A DNA stretch of 6,465 nucleotides from positions 1-6,465 of the forward strand of contig CBFGXP010000213.1 in NCBI GenBank assembly GCA_965652775.1, given 5' to 3'. A model generated the notes under the pieces. It was not told where the DNA came from. It searched no databases and saw only the letters and a program-made list of their open reading frames with translations. Of the stretch, positions 1 through 5,848 are shown in pieces (the stretch's first letter is position 1; each line of letters begins with the position of its first letter). This DNA comes from VBAS01 sp965652775 (lineage in GTDB: Bacteria; Bacteroidota; Bacteroidia; Chitinophagales; Chitinophagaceae). The translations under genes and the position numbers were made by a program.

Positions 1-1023
1 CCACTTCTCAATCACCTCATGCATATCCTTTGGCAATTCGGTATCGAAGAAAATTTCCTGCTTTGTTGATGGATGGATAAAGCCAAGCGTTTTTGCATGC
101 AATGCCTGTCTTGGACAGATGGCAAAACAATTGTCAACAAACTGCCGGTATTTGGCAAACACAGTTCCTTTTACAATTTTATCGCCACCATAGGTATCAT
201 CGTTAAATAGTGGATGACCGATATATTTCATGTGCACCCGTATCTGGTGAGTGCGTCCCGTTTCCAGCACGCATTCAACCAATGTTACATAGTTGAATCG
301 TTCCAACACCTTATAATGTGTGATCGCTTCTTTGCCGTGATCACCTTCCGGGTAAGCTTCAAATAATTTTCGGAAACGAAGATTACGACCTACATGTGCC
401 ACAATCGTTCCTTCGTCACTTTTCAGGTCACCCCATACAAGCGCAATGTATTTTCGTTTTACAGTATGGTCATAAAATTGTTTTGCGAGTTGCGTCATCG
501 CTTTACTGTTTTTTGCCATTAACAGCAAGCCGCTTGTATTTTTATCAATTCTATGCACTAATCCGAATCTTGGGAGCGTATCCTCGGTGATCAGGGGATC
601 TTTTTGTTGCAGGTACCAGGCTACACCGTTCAATAAGGTGCCGGTATAATTTCCACTTCCGGGGTGGACGACCATTCCGGCCACTTTATTTATGATCATT
701 ACATCATCATCTTCATAGAAAATATCCAAATCAAGTTTTTCCGGCAACACTTCCGTGTCTTCCGGGCTCATATCGCTGTATACAATTATTTCATCAAGCC
801 CCTTCACTTTATAATTTTGCTTCACGGTATTCTTATTAACCGTCACCATTCCCGCATTTATCGCTTGCTGAATTTTATTTCTTGTCCCCCCTTCAATTCG
901 TCGCATCAGGAATTTATCAATGCGAAGAGGTTCCTGGCCTTTATCAATTTTTATGATTAATCTTTCATACAGTTCATCACTGCCATTCGGCGATTCATCT
1001 TTTACCTGGTCATCTTCAGTCAT
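1..1023 (-). CDS. RluA-family (RluD-like) 23S rRNA pseudouridine synthase, 3' end cut by window edge
   Basis: This enzyme isomerises uridines to pseudouridine in 23S rRNA in the cytoplasm. My translation of the minus strand from the ATG at 1023 gives 341 residues, open to the left edge. An acidic N-terminus is followed by an S4-like RNA-binding domain (about residues 34-80, LRIDKFLMRRI...INAGMVTVN), then the catalytic domain. Residues 157-164 read HRIDKNTS, matching the RluA-family HRLDxxTSG motif, with D160 as the catalytic Asp. Further family motifs are VHPGSGN (119-125), GRTHQIRVH (256-264) and GHPLFNDDTYGG (269-280). The S4 domain plus this architecture points to the RluD type (helix 69 of 23S rRNA), but RluC or another subtype cannot be excluded. 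Family members are usually 320-360 aa, so only a few C-terminal residues should be missing. The gene diverges from lipB. No clear promoter box was found upstream. Confidence 0.93.
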   Translation of the reverse strand, partial: MTEDDQVKDESPNGSDELYERLIIKIDKGQEPLRIDKFLMRRIEGGTRNKIQQAINAGMVTVNKNTVKQNYKVKGLDEIIVYSDMSPEDTEVLPEKLDLDIFYEDDDVMIINKVAGMVVHPGSGNYTGTLLNGVAWYLQQKDPLITEDTLPRFGLVHRIDKNTSGLLLMAKNSKAMTQLAKQFYDHTVKRKYIALVWGDLKSDEGTIVAHVGRNLRFRKLFEAYPEGDHGKEAITHYKVLERFNYVTLVECVLETGRTHQIRVHMKYIGHPLFNDDTYGGDKIVKGTVFAKYRQFVDNCFAICPRQALHAKTLGFIHPSTKQEIFFDTELPKDMHEVIEKW

Positions 1024-1071
1024 AAGTCTTTTTTTATTTAACCGTCATAAGTGGCCTGATTAAGCTTTAGT

Positions 1072-1102
1072 TGCGACGCTTCGCTTCCGTCGCATCAGCG
1101 TC
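1072..1102. promoter_or_regulatory. GC-rich overlapping inverted repeats between rluD-like gene and lipB
   Basis: TGCGACG (1072-1078) and CGTCGCA (1088-1094) form a perfect 7-bp stem with a 9-base loop. GACGCT (1075-1080) and AGCGTC (1097-1102) form an alternative 6-bp stem that uses part of the same left arm, so the two hairpins exclude each other. The element lies between two divergent genes, so it is not a terminator for either. It ends just before the lipB -33 element. It could be an operator, a dispersed palindromic repeat, or chance. The symmetry is seen directly; the role is unknown. Confidence 0.4.
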
Positions 1103-1104
1103 GG

Positions 1105-1137
1105 TTTTGTTTGGGTGACGATGCAAAAGTACATTTG
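1105..1137 (+). promoter_or_regulatory. Bacteroidota-type housekeeping promoter of lipB
   Basis: A -33 element TTTTG (1105-1109) is followed after 20 bases by TACATTTG (1130-1137), an exact match to the Bacteroidota -7 consensus TAnnTTTG. Transcription would be expected to begin about 4-6 bases after the -7 box, at about 1141-1143. That is on or next to the ATG at 1142. The promoter therefore argues against the upstream in-frame starts at 1115 (GTG) and 1121 (ATG) and predicts a leaderless or nearly leaderless mRNA. Confidence 0.7.
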
Positions 1138-1141
1138 CAGG

Positions 1142-1897
1142 ATGGATAAACAGCAGGTCATATTCCGGGATTTGGGAAACATGGATTATAAAGAAGCATG
1201 GGATTACCAGGAAAGCCTTCTAAAGGAAAACACGAGAAGAAAGTCGTTAGTCTTTAGTCAGGAGTCGGCAGTCGATATTGACGCTGAACTCCGAATTCTA
1301 AACTCCGAACTTTCAACTGAACATTATCTTTTATTTGTCGAACATCCCCCTGTTTATACACTTGGAAAAAGCGGTAATATCGATAATGTGCTGATGAGTG
1401 AAAAACAGCTGGAGGAAAACGGGATACAATTTTTCAGAACCAACCGCGGCGGCGATATTACTTTTCATGGCGATCAGCAGATAGTTGGTTATCCAATTCT
1501 TGATCTTGAAAAATTTTACACTGATATTGGTAAATATCTTCGCAATCTTGAAGAAGTGATCATCGGTAGTCTTGCTGACTATGGTCTAAAGGGTGCCAGG
1601 TCTTCGGGAGAGACCGGTGTTTGGCTTGATCCTGATATTCCGGGCAGGGAAAGAAAGATATGTGCAATGGGTGTACGAACCAGCAGGTGGATCACCATGC
1701 ATGGTTTTGCTTTTAATGTAAACACTGATCTTTCTTTTTTTAATAATATTATTCCCTGCGGTATTCAAAACAAGCAGGTCACATCTCTTGAGAAAGAATT
1801 AGGCAGGAAGGTTGATTTTGAAGAAGCAAAGGAAGTTGTAAAAAGAAATTTTGAAAAAGTGTTTGAAGTAGAATTGATAAATGGTCAAATTGTTTAA
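1142..1897 (+). CDS. lipB: Octanoyl-[acyl-carrier-protein]:protein N-octanoyltransferase LipB
   Basis: LipB transfers octanoyl from octanoyl-ACP to the lipoyl domains of 2-oxoacid dehydrogenases and GcvH, the first step of de novo lipoylation in the cytoplasm. The 251-aa product shows FVEHPPVYTLGKSG (65-78), RGGDITFHG (102-110), GYPILDLE (116-123), the catalytic Lys in RKICAMGV (K172) and the catalytic Cys in IIPCGI (C206). ATG 1142 is chosen because a consensus promoter overlaps the in-frame codons upstream and because I recall homologues starting about here, just before the VIFRDLG segment. There are two oddities. The usual HGPGQ reads HGDQQ (109-113), which breaks the family signature at one position. 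Residues about 34-59, between the first helix and the EHP strand, are encoded by degenerate 7-base repeats. All catalytic residues are present, so the enzyme is probably active. No other lipoylation gene is in the window. Confidence 0.95.
   Translation: MDKQQVIFRDLGNMDYKEAWDYQESLLKENTRRKSLVFSQESAVDIDAELRILNSELSTEHYLLFVEHPPVYTLGKSGNIDNVLMSEKQLEENGIQFFRTNRGGDITFHGDQQIVGYPILDLEKFYTDIGKYLRNLEEVIIGSLADYGLKGARSSGETGVWLDPDIPGRERKICAMGVRTSRWITMHGFAFNVNTDLSFFNNIIPCGIQNKQVTSLEKELGRKVDFEEAKEVVKRNFEKVFEVELINGQIV
1242..1318 (+). repeat. Eleven in-phase degenerate heptanucleotide units inside lipB
   Basis: AGTC recurs exactly every 7 bases at 1242, 1249, 1256, 1263 and 1270 (units AGTCGTT, AGTCTTT, AGTCAGG, AGTCGGC, AGTCGAT). 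After one intermediate unit (1277-1283), a second family follows in the same 7-base phase from 1284 to 1318: CTGAACT, CCGAATT, CTAAACT, CCGAACT, TTCAACT. Because 7 is not a multiple of 3, the reading frame shifts relative to each unit, so the protein segment (about residues 34-59) shows no repeat. From memory, similar AGTC- and GAACT-type heptads occur between genes in Chitinophagaceae-like genomes; I could not check this here. Confidence 0.8.
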
Positions 1898-1940
1898 TTG
1901 TCAAATTGTCTTAGGTCTAACAATTTAACCATTAAACAAT
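1889..1940. terminator. Long AT-rich hairpin between convergent lipB and secreted-protein gene, probable bidirectional terminator
   Basis: The left arm (about 1889-1909) and right arm (about 1920-1940) are imperfectly complementary over 21 positions, with two internal mismatches. TTAG/CTAA at 1911-1920 can extend pairing into the loop if two bases bulge. The structure overlaps the lipB stop codon (1895-1897) and lies 14 bases from the stop of the facing gene. There is no GC-rich stem followed by a clean T tract, so intrinsic termination is inferred from position and pairing only. Confidence 0.5.
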
Positions 1941-1950
1941 GCAACAATTG
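1889..1950. repeat. Inverted arrays of 8-base units (AACAATnn / ATTGTnnn)
   Basis: The right half (1919-1950) is four contiguous octads: AACAATTT, AACCATTA, AACAATGC, AACAATTG. The left half (1889-1912) contains the reverse-complement pattern at 8-base spacing: ATTGTTTA, ATTGTCAA, ATTGTCTT. The arrays face each other and so create the hairpin annotated here. This appears to be a short intergenic repeat family, different in period and sequence from the 7-base repeats inside lipB. Confidence 0.65.
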
Positions 1951-1954
1951 AAAA

Positions 1955-2773
1955 TCAGAAATCTTTCGGAATAAAAAACCTGTTCTTCTCAACAAGCTTT
2001 TCATTTTCATACAATTCAGATTTGAACCAGCCGGCATGATAAAAATTTGACTTCTCCAGCATTAGTGAAGCTTCTTTGATGTCTTTTAATTCAAAAAGAA
2101 ATGTATCATCATCTTCATAAAACTTTATTGAATATTTTTTATTACCAAAATCTGCAAGCGAGATTCTTACAAGGCCATCTTTATTAGCCACAATCCGATA
2201 CATAGGTATCGTTACATCACCATTTCGTTTATTTTTTACTACGGCATCTAATTTTCTCGATATTGAGTCGGACAGCAGATTCTGTTTCCCATTCCTGTAT
2301 CTCCTGAGTATAATAAGTTCTTCAGAGGTCAATGCACTGTCGGGCAGGTTTTGACTGATTACTTTTTCAACCAACTTTAAATAAGCACTATCAGTGATCT
2401 TTGTTGCAGAGGTATCCGAAAGTAAAGCTGTTCGGATGCTGTCATTGGCAGGTCTTTTTGATTTCGAAAAAACGAAATTAGCGCCATCCACAAGAATATA
2501 GAGCCTGTAAAACATCTTGTCATTTGGCGCTTTTGCATCAAGATAACCGTTTTGTTTATTGTTGGGATCAGGAACAGTGATCAATGTTTTAAAATTGGAA
2601 AGGCTGTCTGTTGATCGCTGGATGCTTATCTGTTTTAATTTCGGGTACTTGTTATTCCAGCTGATAACAATTCGATTGTTCCCTTTGTTGACGACTGAAA
2701 AAGCAGGTAATGAGTCCTGGGCATGAGCAAATGCAGCAATACATAGTAAGAGTGACAGGATGATTTTTCGCAT
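1955..2773 (-). CDS. Secreted protein with N-terminal fibronectin type III-like domain, function unknown
   Basis: I do not recognise a named family. The 272-aa product starts with a clear Sec signal peptide (MRKIILSLLLCIAAFAHA, cleavage before Q19), so it should be periplasmic or surface-exposed. No lipobox Cys is present at the junction. Residues about 23-97 resemble a fibronectin-III/Ig-like beta sandwich (VISWNN, ISIQRSTDS, KMFYRLYILVDG). A charged, probably helical linker (about 110-185) is followed by a C-terminal beta-rich module (about 203-267) with KKYSIKFYEDD, KSNFYHAGWFKSELYE and KLVEKNRFFIP. This tail does not look like a type IX secretion sorting domain. The gene lies 71 bases downstream of the PLP-enzyme gene on the same strand, but a -7 box in that gap suggests its own promoter. 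A cell-envelope or adhesion role is only a guess. Confidence 0.85.
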   Translation of the reverse strand: MRKIILSLLLCIAAFAHAQDSLPAFSVVNKGNNRIVISWNNKYPKLKQISIQRSTDSLSNFKTLITVPDPNNKQNGYLDAKAPNDKMFYRLYILVDGANFVFSKSKRPANDSIRTALLSDTSATKITDSAYLKLVEKVISQNLPDSALTSEELIILRRYRNGKQNLLSDSISRKLDAVVKNKRNGDVTIPMYRIVANKDGLVRISLADFGNKKYSIKFYEDDDTFLFELKDIKEASLMLEKSNFYHAGWFKSELYENEKLVEKNRFFIPKDF

Positions 2774-2818
2774 GGATATAGAACGTTAAAACAAAAAATT
2801 TCTTTTGGCCTACCGTGG

Positions 2819-2826
2819 CAAAGATA
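2819..2826 (-). promoter_or_regulatory. Candidate -7 promoter box for the secreted FN3-like protein gene
   Basis: Read on the minus strand this is TATCTTTG, an exact match to the Bacteroidota -7 consensus TAnnTTTG, 45 bases upstream of the ATG at 2773. A TTTG upstream leaves only about 13 bases of spacing, shorter than the usual 19-21, so the -33 element is weak. If used, it gives a 5' leader of roughly 40 bases and lets the gene be transcribed separately from the PLP-enzyme gene. Confidence 0.45.
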
Positions 2827-2844
2827 GGAACACAGGGCGCAAAC

Positions 2845-3723
2845 TTAAAAGATTAACGAACCTTTTTGCAATGATGCATTTCCCTGTAAACCTCCGCTAT
2901 GAATCATTAGAATTTTACTCATTGGACGAAAGCGGTCTTTAATAACCATATCATATAGCGCATAAGCAAGTTTGCCAGTATAAACGATATCGGTTGGAAT
3001 GCGGGTTGAGCTAAAGAAGTCATTCATAAAATTGATAAGGACTGCATTGAATTTTGCATAACCTCCAAAGTGATAGTCATAAATGAAGTTGCCAGTATTA
3101 GTCTCTCTATCTTCCTTCCATCCTTTTAGAACCACCACACCGATCACCTGTTGGCCAAATAAAGCAGCTCTCTGAAGCCCCTTAAACATTGTTCCCGTTC
3201 CAACCGCACAGGCGATATGAGAATAATTCTTCCCATCGATGTATTGTAAAATTTCTGCAGCTCCCTTTTCACCTTCAGGGCCTGCACCTCCTTCGGGTAT
3301 AATATAATGTTGAGGGAATTCTTTTTTAAGTGTCTCAAGAAATTCATTACCGTTTCGCTGGCTGTAATTTTCACGGGAGATGAACTTTATATCCATTCCA
3401 TAGTGTACTGCTTCAGTTAACGTTGCGGATATAGACGTAGCTTTTTCTCCACGAATTATTCCAACACAATTTATCTTTTTCAAATAACAGGCACAGGCCG
3501 TTGCTACAATATGATTAGACCAGGCGCCGCCGAAAGTAAGGATACCATTATAATTACCGGCATTAAAATTGTCCAAGTGATATTTTAGTTTAAACCATTT
3601 ATTACCTGAAATGACAGGGTGGATCTTATCAAGACGTAATACATCCAACTCAACTTTTTTGTTTTCTAAAAGAGGGTCATGTATTTTATCAGTTGTAATG
3701 TTTTTAAGATCCGGAGCTTGCAT
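2845..3723 (-). CDS. PLP-dependent enzyme of the ACC deaminase / D-cysteine desulfhydrase family
   Basis: This is a fold-type II PLP enzyme of the group that deaminates 1-aminocyclopropane-1-carboxylate or releases H2S from D-cysteine, giving 2-oxobutyrate or pyruvate plus ammonia. In the 292-aa product, SGNKWFKLKYHL (39-50) carries the expected Schiff-base Lys (K42). GGAWSNH (65-71) matches the substrate-carboxylate loop, PEGGAGPEG (143-151) follows, AVGTGTMFKG (173-182) is the PLP-phosphate loop, and HSGGLQG (275-281) is the C-terminal family motif. It is shorter than characterised ACC deaminases (about 330-340 aa) but has all core motifs. I cannot align the substrate-specific active-site Tyr residues, so true ACC deaminase activity is not supported over D-cysteine desulfhydrase or another amino-acid lyase. 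It starts at ATG 3723 and diverges from the nucleotidyltransferase gene with a shared 63-base spacer. Confidence 0.88.
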   Translation of the reverse strand: MQAPDLKNITTDKIHDPLLENKKVELDVLRLDKIHPVISGNKWFKLKYHLDNFNAGNYNGILTFGGAWSNHIVATACACYLKKINCVGIIRGEKATSISATLTEAVHYGMDIKFISRENYSQRNGNEFLETLKKEFPQHYIIPEGGAGPEGEKGAAEILQYIDGKNYSHIACAVGTGTMFKGLQRAALFGQQVIGVVVLKGWKEDRETNTGNFIYDYHFGGYAKFNAVLINFMNDFFSSTRIPTDIVYTGKLAYALYDMVIKDRFRPMSKILMIHSGGLQGNASLQKGSLIF

Positions 3724-3757
3724 GTAATAAATATGAATGGAAAGTAGCTAATTTATT

Positions 3758-3765
3758 TATTTTCG
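3758..3765 (+). promoter_or_regulatory. Candidate -7 promoter box for the nucleotidyltransferase gene
   Basis: TATTTTCG differs from TAnnTTTG by one base and lies 21 bases upstream of ATG 3787, giving a short leader of about 15 bases. No convincing TTG was found at the -33 position. The assignment rests on similarity and location only. Confidence 0.35.
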
Positions 3766-3786
3766 CATCTTTATTAAAATTGTTTG

Positions 3787-4689
3787 ATGAAACCAACATT
3801 GGTGATACTCGCAGCAGGCATGGCTTCCCGTTACGGAAGCATGAAGCAGGTAGAAGGCTTTGGTCCATCGGGAGAAACTATCATGGATTATTCCATTTAT
3901 GATGCTATCAGGGCCGGCTTTGGCAAAGTGGTGTTTATTATCCGCAAGGAGTTTGAAAAGAATTTTCGTGAAATAGTCGGGAAAGATATTGAAGGCAGGA
4001 TCGACGTTGAGTATGTCTTCCAGGAATTGAATAAATATGCAGAAGGATTTGAGATTCCTGGCGAAAGAACAAAACCATGGGGTACGGCACATGCTGTTCT
4101 TTGTGCCGATGAAAAAGTAAGTGAACCTTTCGCCGTCATCAACGCCGACGATTTTTATGGAAGAGACGGATTTGAAAAAGCGCATCATTTTCTAGTAAAT
4201 GACTGCAAAAAAGATGTGTATGCCATTATCGGGTATGAGTTATTAAAAACACTTTCAGAACATGGCACTGTAAACCGTGGTGTTTGCGAAGTAGATAAAC
4301 ATGGAGACCTGGTTTCAGTTGTTGAAAGGTTGAATGTATCAAGGCAGGGAAATAAGATCATTTGTAACGATGAACACTTTCCAAAAGAACTTCCACTGGA
4401 AACACATGTGTCCATGAATTTCTGGTGCTTTCATCCCGAGGTCTTTGATTATACCAAAAAAATATTTAAAGAATTTCTTTCTCAAAATGCGTCCAATCCA
4501 AAAGCAGAATTTTTTATACCTATAGTAGCAGATAGATTCATTAAGGATGCGGAAGGTGTGATAAAAGTAATTCCTACTTCATCGAAATGGTTCGGCGTAA
4601 CTTATAAAGAAGATGCGCCAATGGTGAGAGAAAGCTTACAAAAGCTCATTGATGCCGGTGAATATCCTCCAAACCTATGGGCAAAATAA
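3787..4689 (+). CDS. Sugar-phosphate-type nucleotidyltransferase (NTP_transferase superfamily)
   Basis: This predicted cytoplasmic enzyme would join a sugar 1-phosphate and an NTP to make an NDP-sugar and pyrophosphate. The 300-aa product has the N-terminal nucleotide-binding loop LAAGMASRYGSMKQ (8-21), a variant of the usual G-x-G-x-R loop. It also has KPWGTAHAVLCA (96-107), NADDFYG (119-125) with the probable metal-binding Asp, and a C-terminal WFGVTYKEDAP (268-278). ATG 3787 is preferred to the adjacent in-frame TTG at 3784. I recall Bacteroidota relatives of this subfamily being encoded beside small-molecule kinases, suggesting salvage of a sugar 1-phosphate. No kinase is present here, and neither the sugar nor the base can be named. 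The stop codon sits inside the terminator hairpin. The gene faces the serine-protease gene tail to tail. Confidence 0.87.
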   Translation: MKPTLVILAAGMASRYGSMKQVEGFGPSGETIMDYSIYDAIRAGFGKVVFIIRKEFEKNFREIVGKDIEGRIDVEYVFQELNKYAEGFEIPGERTKPWGTAHAVLCADEKVSEPFAVINADDFYGRDGFEKAHHFLVNDCKKDVYAIIGYELLKTLSEHGTVNRGVCEVDKHGDLVSVVERLNVSRQGNKIICNDEHFPKELPLETHVSMNFWCFHPEVFDYTKKIFKEFLSQNASNPKAEFFIPIVADRFIKDAEGVIKVIPTSSKWFGVTYKEDAPMVRESLQKLIDAGEYPPNLWAK

Positions 4690-4710
4690 AAGCTGCCGCA
4701 GCAGCTTTTA
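4687..4710. terminator. Perfect 10-bp inverted repeat, bidirectional intrinsic terminator
   Basis: TAAAAGCTGC (4687-4696), loop CGCA and GCAGCTTTTA (4701-4710) form a perfect stem with a GC-containing apex and T-rich descending arms on both strands. It includes the TAA stop (4687-4689) of the nucleotidyltransferase and lies 25 bases past the end of the opposing protease gene. Its symmetry and position between convergent genes fit a terminator that works in both directions. Confidence 0.85.
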
Positions 4711-4735
4711 AATATTAAGATAAGATCAGGTTATA

Positions 4736-5848
4736 TTAATTTACTTTAACCATAAAGACATAATCTTCGATCTTTTTTACCTGTTGCGTACGATCCATTC
4801 CCTTTAAAGAAGAAACAACCGGAGTTTTTACTTTTAAGTAAGAAGTATCGGATTTTTTTAATTCAGTCAATACACTGTGAATATATTTTGACTGTATTGC
4901 GAAAACAACTCCTTCTGCTGAGACCTGGCGGGTGCTGAGTATCCCGATAACTTCCCCATTATGGTTGAGAACGGGTCCGCCACTATTTCCGGGATTAGCC
5001 GTAATAGCTATCTGGCAACTGAGGGTATCTCCCTTATATCCGGTATTTGCACTTAAATAACCCTGTCCATAGACAATAGAATCACGGGGATAGCCAAGCG
5101 TAAAAATAGGTTCGGCAAGGTCAGCAGATGCTTTACTGATATTATAAGGAATGGCATTAAGCGACTTGAAATTACCATCATCTACTTTCAGGATCGCAAT
5201 ATCTTTTTGAACGTCAGTAAAAACAACTCTTGCATTGAAGATGGCGCCTTTCCTGTTTTGTATGGCGATATTCCTGGCATTTCTCACAACGTGGAGGTTT
5301 GTGATAAGTAAACCTTTTCCATCAATCAAGAATCCAGAGCCACCGGATTTATAATCAATGTTGGGATTGTACTGCGTTTTTATATCATTCTGTAAATTAT
5401 TTACAGCGGCTTTTGTAACTATTTGATCTTTTTTTACCTTATCCAGATCACGACTAAGGTCCTTGATTATCTTAGTATCAGGATTCGGAGAAAGTGACCA
5501 AACCAATAAACTTATAGTAACAGTGGTAATGCCGGCAATGGTGGCAGCGATAGCAGCCACTCTCTTGTAACGTTTCCAGAGATAAACGACTTTTGCTTTG
5601 CCTTTCAATCTATCCGAATTGATCAATCCTTTTTCAGCAAGATCAATATGCACTTCATTTAAAGTAGATTTAAATTTTCGCACTTCACCCACTTCATTCA
5701 TTTGATGAATGAAAAGAGTATGCTCTACCACCATCTGATCCACTTCGGGATTAGTTTTACGCAGGTGTTCAAAATGAACCCTTTCATCCGGTTTCATTTC
5801 ACCGCGGATGTAACGTTCAACAGCTTCCAGCATTTGAATATCTTCCAT
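4736..5848 (-). CDS. Membrane-anchored trypsin/HtrA-like serine protease with N-terminal anti-sigma-like domain
   Basis: The 370-aa product has four parts. Residues 1-75 resemble the helical sigma-binding region of Bacteroidota anti-sigma factors (LEAVERYIRGEMKPDERVHFEHLRKTNPEVDQ). This part contains no Cys, so it lacks the zinc-binding HxxxCxxC motif. Residues 97-118 form one transmembrane helix preceded by a basic stretch (KRYKR), placing the N-terminus in the cytoplasm. Residues about 125-160 are a possible coiled coil. Residues about 168-330 are a trypsin-like domain of the HtrA type with a complete triad: H186 in TNLHVV, D216 in QKDIAILKV and S289 in GNSGGPV. No PDZ domain follows; the protein ends in a short tail, YVFMVKVN. 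ATG 5848 overlaps the sigma stop by one base (TGATG); GTG 5851 is an alternative start with a 4-base overlap. The fold and triad are clear; binding to the adjacent sigma factor is inferred. Confidence 0.88.
   Translation of the reverse strand: MEDIQMLEAVERYIRGEMKPDERVHFEHLRKTNPEVDQMVVEHTLFIHQMNEVGEVRKFKSTLNEVHIDLAEKGLINSDRLKGKAKVVYLWKRYKRVAAIAATIAGITTVTISLLVWSLSPNPDTKIIKDLSRDLDKVKKDQIVTKAAVNNLQNDIKTQYNPNIDYKSGGSGFLIDGKGLLITNLHVVRNARNIAIQNRKGAIFNARVVFTDVQKDIAILKVDDGNFKSLNAIPYNISKASADLAEPIFTLGYPRDSIVYGQGYLSANTGYKGDTLSCQIAITANPGNSGGPVLNHNGEVIGILSTRQVSAEGVVFAIQSKYIHSVLTELKKSDTSYLKVKTPVVSSLKGMDRTQQVKKIEDYVFMVKVN

Noticed and set aside
664..960. 98-codon plus-strand open frame
   Set aside because: It lies antisense within the pseudouridine synthase coding region, whose motifs are clear; the translation is low-complexity and His/Phe/Ile-rich.
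1019..1052. Direct repeat GTCATAAGT at 1019-1027 and 1044-1052, creating a second ATG upstream of the pseudouridine synthase start
   Set aside because: The upstream ATG (1048) meets a stop after three further codons. A 9-base repeat with no further similarity is likely chance.
1242..1318. Reading the 7-base repeats as a CRISPR array or phase-variation tract
   Set aside because: Units are contiguous without spacers, which excludes CRISPR. They are too degenerate to slip efficiently, so phase variation of lipB is unlikely.
3144..3374. 76-codon minus-strand open frame
   Set aside because: It is an alternate frame of the PLP-enzyme gene on the same strand, with no supporting features.
2845..3723. 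Calling the PLP enzyme acdS (ACC deaminase, plant-growth promotion)
   Set aside because: The protein is shorter than true ACC deaminases and the substrate-determining residues could not be placed, so only the family is supported.
3757..4188. 143-codon minus-strand open frame across the start of the nucleotidyltransferase gene
   Set aside because: It is antisense to a well-supported gene with conserved motifs, and its translation shows no domain-like features.
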